From Schoenoplectus triqueter (lineage: Eukaryota; Streptophyta; Magnoliopsida; Poales; Cyperaceae): 64,000 nt of DNA. The notes under the pieces were generated by a model, which worked only from the letters and a program-made list of their open reading frames with translations, searched no databases and was not told the origin of the DNA. The stretch's first letter is position 1. Each line of letters begins with the position of its first letter. This document shows positions 24,201 through 35,277 of the stretch, in pieces. The stretch covers positions 62,001 to 126,000 of the forward strand of contig CAXKVV010000022.1 in NCBI GenBank assembly GCA_964058805.1, read 5' to 3'. The translations under genes were made by a program, and so were the position numbers.

Positions 24201-25833
24201 TCTTCCATTTGTGCAAGGCTTTCTTTCAGATTTGAAACCCAGCCTGATAATTTGTTTGTTGTTTTCCATTTGCAGTGCGAGCCCCCTCGTGATGTAGAAG
24301 CTTATATTCACCGATCAGGTCGAACTGGTAGAGCAGGTATTAAACTATCTGTAGTTCAAACAATGTGAAGTTGTCTGACTTCCTTTTCTTGTCTGATGCC
24401 ATACTTTGTTCTGCAGGAAACAGTGGCGTGGCTATATTACTATATGAGCCCAAGCACCAGCGCCGTATTTCTACCATTGAGAGGGAATCTGGTGTTAAAT
24501 TTGAGCACATGTCTGCTCCTCAACCTGCTGATATTGCTCAATCAGCTGGCTCAGAAGCAGCTGAAGCTATCACTAACGTTTCTGACAGGTCAGATTATTC
24601 TTCTGTGCAAATCTTTTATCTGTGTGCTCTTGAAGTGTTTACTTTTGCTGTTCTTTCTGGAAGGAGATAGATTGTTTCTCAACCTGAAGTTCAAAATTTT
24701 GGATTATTTGTTGCGCTTGCAGTGTGATACCAGTTTTCCGGAAGCAAGCAGAAGATCTTCTAAATTCCTCAGGGATGACCCCCGTCGAGTTACTAGCCAA
24801 AGCACTTGCTAAGGCTGTTGTAAGTCCTTAATCACATTATTTTTCAACAAGTGTTGGTTAGCTTTGCTGGAATAAGTTACATATTGGTTTCAAATTGTCA
24901 ATATTTATTGTAGGGATACACTGATATTAAGAATAGATCAATTCTTTCATCAATGGAGAACTATGTTACACTTCTTCTTCAGGCTGGGAAATCCATGTAC
25001 ACCCCATCGTAAGTTTTCCCATCTTGCATCTATTTTGCCGGTTCTCCATGACCACTGTTAGTGAGGGCGTTTGTATCCACTTATTTGTATTCACTTATAT
25101 CATTAATATTTGTACTAAAGATGATGATTGTCATGCCAAAATGAAAATTAATTCTATAAAAATTACTAATGTGCAAATAAAGCAATTAAATGACTCGTAC
25201 CTGTTGATTTTACCAATGAAGTGCTTGGTTTATTTTGTATTTTTTCTACAATCTTATTTTTTAATTGATATGGATGCAGATTTGCTTTCACAATATTAAG
25301 GAGAATACTGCCAGATGAGAAGATTTCAGCCATAAAGGGCATGTCACTCACTGCTGATGGAATGGGTGCTGTGTTTGATGTTCCTTCTGAAGACGTTGAT
25401 ATGTTTATTTTAGGTAAATATTTCGAACTAATTCGACCAAGTCACTTGTAGCCTGAAAAAAAAAACAGGTGGCCGGTATACTATTATCAATTGAGGAATT
25501 AATTTATGTTGGTCCAAATACATCTCCATTTTCTTCCAATGCTGTTGGTACTGTCAAGTGTAAAATGTGTTTACAGCAGTCGTAACCATTGAGATTCCCT
25601 TTTTGTGTATGCCAGCTCAAGAGAACGGACACATGATAACAATTGAGGTATTGGATAGACTGCCACCATTGCAAGAGAAGGAACAAGGCAGAGGTGGCAA
25701 TTCAGGAGGGAGGAGATTTGGAGGTGGTGGAAGCAGATTTGGCGGAAGAGGTGGTGGCAGTGGTGGAAGAGGTGGTGGGAGCAGATTTGGTGTAAGAGGT
25801 GGTGGTGGCAGATTTGGTGGTAGAAGGAACTAA
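21265..25833 (+). CDS. RH7: DEAD-box RNA helicase 7-like (nucleolar, GUCT domain)
   Basis: This is a predicted ATP-dependent RNA helicase of the DDX21/RH7 (PRH75) family, which acts in the nucleolus in pre-rRNA processing and RNA folding. Fourteen exons: 21265-21699, 21926-22060, 22144-22284, 22401-22512, 23002-23072, 23162-23316, 23432-23543, 24005-24106, 24276-24336, 24417-24588, 24723-24819, 24914-25008, 25280-25413, 25616-25833. The product is 679 aa, close to the 671 of the Arabidopsis protein. It has a lysine-rich acidic N-terminus (~15-95), a Q motif (FPIQ, Gln124), Walker A ARTGQGKT (141-148), DEAD (256-259), SAT (289-291), ARGLD (408-412) and [10 protein letters not shown] (from His433). 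A GUCT domain follows (~500-600), then a Gly/Arg/Phe-rich RNA-binding tail (~632-679, repeated FGGRGG-like units). All catalytic motifs are intact. Telo-boxes lie in its promoter. Confidence 0.96.
23597..23653 (+). repeat. Short interspersed repeat tail, second copy
   Basis: ACTACAACAACAAAGCCTTT followed by AAATTGGGGTAGGCTAGAAA lies in RH7 intron 7. It is the same family as 10056-10115, on the same strand and again intronic. Confidence 0.55.
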
Positions 25834-26305
25834 ACTTCCAATCTGGCGCGAGAAATTTTGTACTGATGGTTTTATGTTAATTTGTCATGTTGTTAGGATT
25901 ACACATGATCCAAAATCATTTGTATCGAGTATAAGTTTTATAAGTTTTGTTTTATTTATGTCGATTGCTGATTATGCCTTTGTACCTTCCAATTTTTATA
26001 CATGGGCTTGGGTCTGCATTATCACTTATAGTTGATTGTATTTGGCATTTTTGTCGAAAATTTTGGTGATCTAACTGATAACTACCTCTACTTTTTGTGA
26101 TCAAAAATTAAATCATAACTGTCCCAATCTAACTTTATATGACAGGATCATCATCAAAGTAAGCTGATCCAACATGAGAAACCTGTTTGGAGTCTTAACC
26201 CTATTCGATTTGATTTTTTAAGAAATTAAATTGATCTAATCCGATTCAATTTTAGATTAAATAATTTTCAATCTAATTGAAATCAATTTAAAATGTATAA
26301 AATGA
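25834..26305. other. RH7 3' flank
   Basis: This is the probable 3' UTR of RH7 (to ~26100) followed by AT-rich DNA with no exon. It ends at the duplication that flanks the hAT-type element at 26314. Confidence 0.5.
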
Positions 26306-26313
26306 CGTTGGGG

Positions 26314-26975
26314 TAGTGGTTTGTTTATACCCGTCGGGTACAATCTGTACTTGCCTATCCTTGCTCGTTACTCGGGGTATTCGTACTCGTGTTCGGGTAT
26401 AGACGGGTACACGGGTATGGGCATGAGATGGGCCGGTCAGCGTTTTTTCGAAAAAAAACCTATCGTACCCGTATTCGCATACTCATCGGGTATAACCCGT
26501 GTACCCGTATCTATGTACCCGCCGCCCCGTACTTGTACCCGTCTGATCCGTGTGAATGCTCTTAATGAATGAGCGGTCGATGTGTGTTATGGAAGCAACC
26601 TGCAAATCGTACAAGCTCTCATTTGCTCTTGAGAGAGAGAGGACCTATTTTGTTCTACGAGTGCAAGTTTCTCATCAGAGACCAATAGCCCTTTCCTGCT
26701 TCCCTAATAAGGATCCAAGGCCTAGGTTTATGACTTCCCCGCCTACCTTCCTCATTGCAAAACCCACCCTCAGTCTCCTCATTGCAAAACCCGTGCCCGT
26801 GCCCAAGTACCTCCGTACTCGTACCCGTGGTACCCGTGCACGTGGTACTCATGTATTCGCGACGGACACGGGTATGAAACAAATATGGTACGGTTTTGAA
26901 AAAAAAAACCGTCTACCCGCCACCCGCCGCGGGTGTACTCGGCCCGTACCCGCGGTACCCGCCAGCAAAAGTCTA
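26314..26975. mobile_element. Non-autonomous hAT-type element (662 bp), GGGTAC-rich
   Basis: The left end TAGTGGTTTGTTTATACCC and the right end (TAGACTTTTGCTGGCGGG in reverse) match the ends of the element at 49976-50753, including the CGGGTAC repeats behind them. The flanks share GTTGGGG (26307-26313 and 26976-26982), a 7-bp match where 8 would be expected. The core (26560-26780) is not repeat-like and holds two close copies of CCTCATTGCAAAACCC. The open frame across its right end and the rRNA is fortuitous. Confidence 0.72.
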
Positions 26976-27058
26976 GTTGGGGGTATGAACAGGGTTAGAT
27001 ACCCTAGTAGTCCGTGCTGTAAACGATGAGCATTCGCTCTTGATCTATGCGGATCAGG

Positions 27059-27700
27059 TAGGGTTGTAAACGGATCGAATACGAACAGATAATGTTCTTA
27101 TCGTATCTATATCCGTTAAAAATTTTCGGATACGGATACGGATACAGATCAGATATTCAATGGATATCGGACAAATATATATATAAATATGGATATATTT
27201 CAGATATTAAGTAAAAATATTATATATCATTAGAAAAAATAATTACATATTATTTTTTGATAATTATAAAAAATAAATATTAATTATAAAAGTTAAATAT
27301 TAATTATCATTATATTAGTAGTTCAAATATATCAATGAATTATTAAAAAACATAATACATTAGCACAAATTATATATAAAATTAGTTAGATTTGTAATGT
27401 ATGCAAAAAAAATATAATTAAAAATACATAATGAGATTTTTTCGGATATGTATTCGGATAAAATCGGATAATATCGGACCAGATATCTTCAGATAATGTC
27501 GGATCGGATATCTTCAGATAATGTCGGATATTAACGGATACTATCTAAAATGAAGGTTACGGATAGATAATAGTCAAATCGTATATATATCCGTTAAATT
27601 TTTTCGTATACAGATACAAATACGGATCGGATAATTTTTATTATTTTTTGAATCGGATCACGGATAAAATCAGATATTTTACTATCATTTTGCAACCCTA
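27059..27700. mobile_element. Non-autonomous Ac/Ds-like hAT element (642 bp)
   Basis: It begins TAGGGTTGTAAACGG and ends in the reverse complement of TAGGGTTGCAAAATG. It is flanked by a perfect 8-bp duplication GGATCAGG (27051-27058 and 27701-27708). Subterminal regions carry many CGGATA/TCGGAT repeats and the core is AT-rich. TIR, duplication length and AACGG-like subterminal motifs are all typical of the Ac/Ds group of hAT. It has no transposase. It is inserted in the mitochondrial rRNA fragment. Confidence 0.93.
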
Positions 27701-27754
27701 GGATCAGGGGCCCAGTTAATGCGTGAAACACTCTGTCTGGGGAGTACGGCCGCA

Positions 27755-28311
27755 TAGGGCTGCACAAAAAAGCTCGGGCTCGGCCCAGGCTCAAGCTAAA
27801 ATGACTCGAGCTAATCTGGCTCGGTAGTTAAATGTACCGAGTTTGAGTTGGGGTCGGCTCGTGGCTCGACTTAGCTCGAATAAAAAATAATTTATATTTT
27901 TTTTTGCCGAACTCTAATCCGATAACTCCTCTCTCATCATCTCTCACCATCTCACCATGTCAGCGGTTTAAAGACGTCTCTTACTCGCTCGTAATTATAT
28001 TTGTATATCTGACTCGATAGTTTTTTTTGTTGGTCCATCTATTCAAGATGTACCAATTTTTATATCAATCTTCTAGATGTACCAACCTTATAGCTTGTAG
28101 ATGTATTAAATCTAAATATCAAATTGAGTCAACGCACATGGATTGGCTCGTGAGTCAGCTCGCGAGCTAGCTCAAATAGTAACGAGCTGAGTTTGAGCTA
28201 GGTTTTTCAGCTCGAAGCTTTTCACGAGCTCGGCTCGACTCGACTCGAATTTTCATGAACCAAATTTGAGTTAAGCCCAGCTCGACTCGACTCAACTCGT
28301 TTGCAGCCCTA
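27755..28311. mobile_element. Non-autonomous hAT element (557 bp), GCTCG-rich
   Basis: It begins TAGGGCTGCACAAA and ends in the reverse complement of TAGGGCTGCAAAC. It is flanked by a perfect 8-bp duplication CGGCCGCA (27747-27754 and 28312-28319). Subterminal repeats are of the GCTCGGCTCGACTCGA type. It is inserted in the same rRNA fragment, 46 bp beyond the previous element's duplication. A fragment of a related element lies at 42838-42960. Confidence 0.93.
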
Positions 28312-28384
28312 CGGCCGCAAGACCGAGACTCAAAGGAATTGATGGGGCTTGAACAAGCGGCGGAGCATGCGGGCTTTAATTCTT

Positions 28385-29464
28385 GAAATTAATTTATAAT
28401 ATATAAAAAATAATATATAAATTAATGTGATCAGATCTAACTTAATTTTTTAAAAAAAAAATTAAATTAATATGATCCCATCCGTCCGATAACCACCTGT
28501 GTAATATAGGTTTTATAATTAGGTGCAGGAGTGCAGGACGAAAGGGGAGGAAACGAGTTCTGCACAATCAGCATGACGGCACCATACCAAGCGAGTGCAC
28601 CAGCCTCCAATGACCACTGTTTCGGCTTTAAAAAAAAAAGAGAAAAAAATAAGGGTTTTGCAGATGAAGCGCTGCTATTAGGTAGTTACGCCACATGTAG
28701 GATACATTCAGTCTAACCATCTTTGGTGGATTTGTGATGTTGTCGCTCTCAATACTTTTCCTACTTTCCTCCCATTATTAGGCCCTTTATATTTTCATGG
28801 AGAGAACATAATATGTTTCGTTCTTGTGCTGTGTTCTCACCAACTCATCCTGCTTGCTCATTACTGGAGGGGTAACATGCAAAACGAGCATTCAAGAAAG
28901 GCGGAATGTGTTCCCTGCCTGAAATATCATGTAATCCTTTATCAGGACTGGCGACAACTGGCGAGGTTGAGTTGGCACTTTTGCATGGAAACACCACTCT
29001 GAACAAAATTCAGGTGATATGATACCACTGTTTTTTAATGTATTTTTTTAATGTTGTATAGAACTTAGCAAGCAAGTGGCACGAGCATATTACCAATTAC
29101 TTGTTGGAATGTTATTGGTGAACAAGTAAACAATAATTTGTTTTCTGTATTCAAATTATTTTCATGCTATCCTTTATTGACACCAATGTACCAAGAAGTC
29201 CAAGCCCCATTCCAAGTAAATTGCATACTATTTACTTTTTTATATCTGTTTCCACTGTAATTGTCAAAGAAATTGCACTTCATGTACTGAATGCTATCAG
29301 AGAACTTCCCCCATTTCATTATTTAAGAATGTGGGGGGCACCTTTCACAGATTGAAAGGAAATAACAATATCAACCCTGATCAGATTTCATGAGCTGAAA
29401 GAGAGATCTTCTGAGCCTCTTTTTAGCTGGCAAATGACAGCAAATCACACCTCAGTTATCTATC
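28385..29464. other. Intergenic DNA, nothing recognised
   Basis: AT-rich sequence follows the rRNA fragment, with no exon structure or repeat that I can name before the fucosidase pseudogene. Confidence 0.5.
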
Positions 29465-31230
29465 TATCCCTTCATAAATAGGTCAAAATGTAACCCCACT
29501 GCTGACAGTAGTGGTGGTCCCTGCGATACTTTTATCCAAAACCTGATTAACCTACCAAAAACTGGCCATTTTAGCCGATGAAGCCGCTTATGCCCAACTG
29601 TTGTACCATTTACCATCACGAGATTATCCGCAATCACCTTGTACCATTTTATCCTGTATCCTTACCACATTAAATGCACTGTTTACATCAACCCGGCATA
29701 GTTCAATTCAGTAGCCTTTTCCATGACCTCCATCAGTTTGCTTGGGAGCCCAGTAAGTCCCCACATTCCCATACATAACATTGAAAGCTGCGAAATCAAG
29801 AGCAGCACCGCTTCTTTGGCTACTAGCTTTTGTCTCACTACCTTTTGCCATATCCGTCGAAAACATTGTCTGAATGGCATTATCAAATTCTTTCAATCGT
29901 GTTATGTCGGCCTCAGATATGAGGCCGGTGGAGGTTGGTGGCACATTTAAAGCAGCACATAGTTTCGCCCTACAGATCTGTAGTAAATGATTCAGTGATT
30001 TGGCTTTATCATTTTTGTGCAAAAACCACCCTGGTCGGATTGACACATCACACTCTGGGGAATCCAGTCCGTCCCATGTGGATCATCAGTGTTCAAGTAC
30101 CTGTATCCGAAGAGCAATCTTCAGTTTAAGAACTTCGGAATTGATTGTGAACCATCAAATATTGCAAATTTTCGAGAAGTAAACATTGCAAATTTTGAAA
30201 CCAATAATTAAAATAATCTTGCTCATATTTAACTCTTCTTTTTTAATAAGTCAAACATCCAATTTCCGTCTTCAATATAACTAGATGTATTTTCAACTGT
30301 TTTGATAGGTTAAACAAGACACATATTGCTGGAAAATTCAAAAGCTACAAAAGAAGCAGATACATTTATTTTGTCCAAATTAAGTGAAAAACACCAAAAG
30401 TTCTTGGTTATTACCTCAGTAAACAATAAGAGGGCTTACTTCTCAAGGGTAGCGTCTCTAATCTTTAGATGGGTTTGATTTATGGTGGACCAGCATGTTG
30501 AACCAGCAGATCCTGCCTCATCACCGACCCACCGGATGTTGGGACCTGCATCGGAAAATATGTTGATGGATGGTTGCAGCTGTTACAGTCTGAAACAATT
30601 CTTGGAAGTGGTATGTCATGTTGGTAGCATTCTTCCCCTTTGCACTGTCAAACCATATTTCCTGTATACTTCCATATCTACTTTGAAGATATTTTGAACA
30701 AGATGTTACTTAGAAAAAAAAATGAAAATGAAAAAATGGTACGTAAACTAAATTTGCAAATTGTCCTCTTAGAACCAAACACCGTCAATTCAATATATCA
30801 CATAATTCATTAAAATATAACTTAAATTATATACTTTCTAACAGTTTGTTATTTTAATTAGTTTCATTTAATGTAGATTCATTCCGAACTTTAATTTGGA
30901 AAAAAATGCACTACATACATACTTATTAACAACTAACCTCGTGAATAATTCGTGTAATTGTGCGAGGCAGGTAGTACTCATTATATGCAACCTCATGCCC
31001 ATATGTTCTCTCATGGCGGTCCCATGGCGACAAATAAATTCCTGCATCAATGCACCGGGCTAACGCAGCATCGACCAAGTCCTTCACTACATCCCCCTTC
31101 CCATCTCTCCGCAGGCTTGATTTCACTGAATGATCGGTGTACTTAGAATGACAAGTGAGGCACCAGCTTGAACTGCAGCTTCCATCCAATGGTTTGTGTC
31201 GAGATGAGTTCGGTTCAAGAGGAATGGGTC
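29465..31230 (-). pseudogene. Alpha-L-fucosidase (GH29, FUC1-like) pseudogene
   Basis: Pieces of a plant alpha-L-fucosidase 1 lie in the right order on the minus strand but cannot be joined into one frame. Near 31200-30930 there is DTNHWMEAAVQ, then YTDHSVKSS, GKGDVVKDLV and IYLSPWDRHERTYG. Near 30640-30480 there is HIFSDAGPNIRWVGDEAG, which carries the acidic stretch around the family's catalytic nucleophile region. Near 30100-29700 there is DVSIRPGWF, ALNVPPTSTGLISEADI and NVGTYWAPKQTD. Near 29700-29470 there is VNSAFNVVRIQ, VNGTTVGHKRLHRL and SAVGLHFD. About a dozen codons that include the usual HHDGF motif are deleted near 31145, and stops and frameshifts are scattered through the 3' part. 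Functional family members trim fucose from xyloglucan and N-glycans. Confidence 0.85.
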
Positions 31231-34200
31231 ATTTCAGTTGGGAGTAGGAGGGAATTAGGGGGACTGGATATGGTGGCGTAATGAACTTGGAATTAGAAAA
31301 CTGGATTCGGTACAGTAGTCAGTAGAGATACAAAGCAAAATCTTACCAAGTTTTTCATGTTCGTTGCGACTTGTGACTTGTCTTTGTTGGTTGGAGCTGG
31401 ATAGTTGGATGAGAACGATAATGAGACTATTAACAGAGATGAGCCTTTGTATGAAACATTAAAGTAGGGGAATTTCAGAAATTAAATGAATTATATTCCT
31501 CACTTTTTTCCCAACCGAAAAAACAACTCTTGAAATCAAAATTGGTCCAAAGGCTTGGGAACTCCCTCGGTTCCAATTGCATCATGCCTCTAATTTATGC
31601 TTGTTCATGCTCGCCGAGTAATTAATGTTGCAGAATGCTTAATTAACCTATTTAAAGATGTGAATTCAAGCATAGTCCAACACAGTCTACCAACATGCAG
31701 GCCCAAAAACATAAAAAGAAAAACTGTTCTGACATAAAATGATTCAGGTCAGCCCTATAGCCAAGGCCAAGTCCAAGGGCCTGAAGCAAGCTGGTCAAAC
31801 AGGGCTGTGAAAAGTGTATCTTAAAGTGTAGAGATTGGTTACAGCTTCACCACGTCAGCAGGAAGACGTGTCATCCATCCAGGCAGGGTACCCAGTTACC
31901 CACCATGCAATTAGTTTTATCTCCGTTCTCTCTCTCATCATCCATCCGACACGTGTAAAGCTGCACCCCACTTTCCTGATTCCTCTCTCTCGAATCGCTT
32001 TCTTCCCCGTTAAACTTCCTTTTTGCTTACACTCTTAAAATTCAATTTTCTGCTGCGAGTCGATGAAGGTCAAGAAAACAATATTTACAAATTACAACTA
32101 TAAGAAAACTTATCCATTATATATAACTATACAGAAATTGGATAACATGAAGTTTAAGATTCTCTGGCCTTCACCTTTCTTCCATGTCCCAACCACTAAA
32201 AGAAGGGGCCCACTGAACAGCTCTACCGAGGCGTTGGCGTGGTACCCACAGTCTCGTGGGCCGCGCTCTTCTCCTATCCCCAATTCCTTATTCCCCACAC
32301 AACAAAGAGATTTCATATTTTCCTGTTGCACTCGGTCTCTCTCTCTCTCTCTACATACACCGGTAAGGATAAAAGGGTCTGCTTCTGCCCCAAAAAAATA
32401 ACTTGCTATTGAAAATGATTCCTCTTATAGAAAATCCACCTTAAATTGGTATTTACGAGAACGCGTGCGAAGATAATACAAGAGAACCTCGCATGTTTAT
32501 TTTAATTTAATACGTAATCTCTTTGAAAAATATTTACTTTACTTTAGCAATTTTAAGCGAGAAATGTTAAAATATTAAATATTTTTTCCAATGCATAAGA
32601 GCATATTTATTCACGAAGGTAGCACGTTTACTAAATTTGTCCATCCAAGTGAACGTAATCAGAATTATAAATAGAAAGATTGCGGGGCCATATCTGCAAA
32701 ACGTTAAGAGTTGGCTTTAAAATTTTAAACCAAGTTTAGCGAAGCTATATTCCATAAACCCACTTAAATGGATCACATGAGGGACAGAGTGTGGCCCACA
32801 TCTCAACCTCTACGCACCCTGGTCCCAACCCCACCTCTTGGCACAGTCCACGGAGTCCTTTGACCCACCACTCCAGCCTCTCCTGGCCCCACAAATGCCC
32901 CCCCGGGACCACCTAACCCTAAAATGAAGTCCCACGCGCACGGCGCACCACCCACCCCCGTCACTTGTTACGCACGTGCAAACTGCTGCTTGCTTAAGCA
33001 ACCACTTTTTTAGTTTCGTAGTACGGTATTAGTCATTGAAGTATTAAACAGTCGCCGGTTTTGTTTCAATTTACCCCACAGAAAAGCATGTTTTATGGAG
33101 ATATCCTCTGAGAATGTCCGTTAGTTCCTCTTGGGTCGTGGCTCTTGTGGACGAAACTTAAGTTGGTATATATATCCGATTTATATTTATTCAAGGACCC
33201 ACTTTGAAACTTCAGTATTGATGTAGTAAGTTTGATAGATGCATAATATCGTCGAAAACATGCTTTTATATTTAATATTAACTAGATGGTACTCTCTCAT
33301 TGCACAAGAATTATTAAACATTATGTATGGTGACGCAATAAATTTTCAATAATGTACCATCCTGAGGAGAAAAAAGGACATTATAATGTTAAAAAAATAA
33401 CTTCGAATAGAATATAAAAAAAATTAAGAGTGGACCATGCAAGTGGAGTCATTTCCTATTCATAGTCGGTACAAGATCCAAAAAACTCTGGGCGCAATTA
33501 GAAATATGCTAAATTATCAAGGTCTGTGGAAAGTCCCATCATTTCTTAAAATTACGTGATTTTAATTCTTCAACGCTAGTTCTGACGAGCAAATATGAAA
33601 GTAACAATTTTCTTAAGAGTTGATTTCTCAGAGGCAGCAAAGAGAGGATTGAGGTTATAAATAAATCAACTGAAAAGTTATCCGTTCATAAATAACTTTA
33701 TTCATAGAAATTTAAAAGAAAATACTTTTATTTTATAGAAATGTGACGTTTTTTATTTCATTTCTAGGTGCCAATAATAGTATTCATATGGTTGTTATTA
33801 CAAGATATATTACTCACTTATGATAATCAAATAAAATGAGGATGGTGCACTCTAATATGTGCTGCATGTGCAGATCAAGTATGGAGAATGCAGTACACTT
33901 ATTTTTCGACTCTATATATACTGCAAGTGTGAGAGAGATTATGATATTGCTCAATGCGCACACAATGGTGTTAACATCATATTTCAATAAGAAACAGTAT
34001 GAAAATACTATACTCAAGGTGGGGGGAGCAAAGAACTGAAATGATTGCAAATTACCTTCTGTTTCGTAATTTAGAGGGAAAGATGTGCTAAAATATTCAG
34101 ACAAAAATTAAAAAATCACCAGCAATTGGTGATGGAGGTAATGCAAAAATTCAGACATTGATTCACATAGCACGAAAAGCAAATAAGGATCAGAAGAGCA

Positions 34201-35277
34201 CTCAAGCTTAGATAACTGAAACAAAATATTTTTCATCTCTCTTACCTTGTCTGTAATTATATTCTTCATGTAATCTTTTTGTTTTATTGTTGGTTTCAAT
34301 TTTCTTTTCCTACTATAAACACCACAGGTGTTATTTTAACCAATGAAATTTGAGAGGTTAACCCTCACTTTTCTTTAAAAAAAAAATCTAGTGTCAATAT
34401 TTACCTTATCGAATGCCACTAAACCATTTTTTGTCAGCATTTTGAACAAAGTAAAGCTGGCAAATTTTAAATTCTGCATTTGCAATTGATCCATTAATAC
34501 TTTTTGTGAAGCTTTATTCACATCTGTAATAGCCTTTAAACTTCTTTAATTTAAAGAGCGTAAAAAATCTTTACAACTGTAAATTAAAGCTCAATCTAAG
34601 CACCAGTAGTGAACCGTGATCCAAACATTTATACATTCATGCATATTTTGGTGGCTTTCATGCAGACATCGTATTAAGGAAATATATTCCCAATTTTCAA
34701 GAGACAGTGCATCAAATAAAATTATTTTTTCGAAGATCAAGGCAGAAAATATGTAATCCAGCCTTTTGCCAAACCAGCGAACATTGGTCGAAAATAAAGA
34801 AAAATGTTTATTTCTTCCCAAAGATTGAAAGAACGCGAAATCTTGCTGCCCACAACACATACAACAAGAAGCGTTTAAATTTTCATCCTTTGGAAAATAA
34901 AATCAAAACATCTTAAGATTAGATAATTAAATCAGTGCACTGATGTAAATCACCAGATTCAATAGTCAATGAATAACCAGAAAAGCACATCTTCCATGCT
35001 ATCCCAAATTACCACCAGAACAGCAATGAGACAATTAGTGATACAAACCAGCCAGTTTCAGTACAATTGCTAATTCTTGAATAGTTGAAGTCTAAAATTA
35101 GAAATAAGAGGATAGTTTTTGCTAACATGATCAGCCTAAAATGCTGCCGCTAATTCTACAACCCTAGCTAAAACCACAAACATTTAACAATTTCACCCCC
35201 ATAAAAAAGCATGAATCCAACATTTTGCTAAACCACCTCCCAAAGAAAAAAAATTGCCCTAAAACCCTTCAAACCCC
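31231..35277. other. Long intergenic region, no gene recognised
   Basis: No coding exon was recognised. Notable features are a CT microsatellite at about 32335-32352, a GC-richer patch at 32760-32990, and otherwise AT-rich unique-looking DNA. The last ~250 bases next to 35278 probably include the 3' UTR of the TCP gene. Confidence 0.5.
32335..32352. repeat. (CT)n microsatellite
   Basis: A CTCTCT run of about 18 bases follows TCGGT. Such tracts are common in plant core promoters, but no gene was found downstream. Confidence 0.8.

Larger units (their letters stand above)
26976..28384 (+). pseudogene. rrn18: Mitochondrial 18S rRNA fragment in the nucleus (NUMT), split by two transposons
   Basis: Three pieces join into one small-subunit rRNA segment: ~26984-27058 (GGTTAGATACCCTAGTAGTC, then GCTGTAAACGATGAG), 27701-27754 (GGGCCCAGTTAATGCGTG, then GGGGAGTACGG) and 28312-28384 (CGCAAGACCGAGACTCAAAG, then GAATTGATGGGG and GCGGAGCATG). 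These are the universal 16S-like helices around positions ~780-950. The version with GATGAGCATTCG and CGGATCAGGGGCCC is the plant mitochondrial type, not the plastid type. Many changes are C-to-T or G-to-A relative to the form I recall, as expected for methylated nuclear DNA. It is not a functional rRNA gene. The left limit upstream of the transposon at 26314 could not be set. Confidence 0.85.

Noticed and set aside
26556..27029. 157-codon open frame across the hAT element and rRNA fragment
   Set aside because: It spans a transposon core, CGGGTA repeats and rRNA sequence, so it cannot be a real protein.
26984..28384. Functional rRNA gene or bacterial contamination
   Set aside because: The fragment is short, decayed and split by plant transposons with target duplications, so it is nuclear plant DNA.
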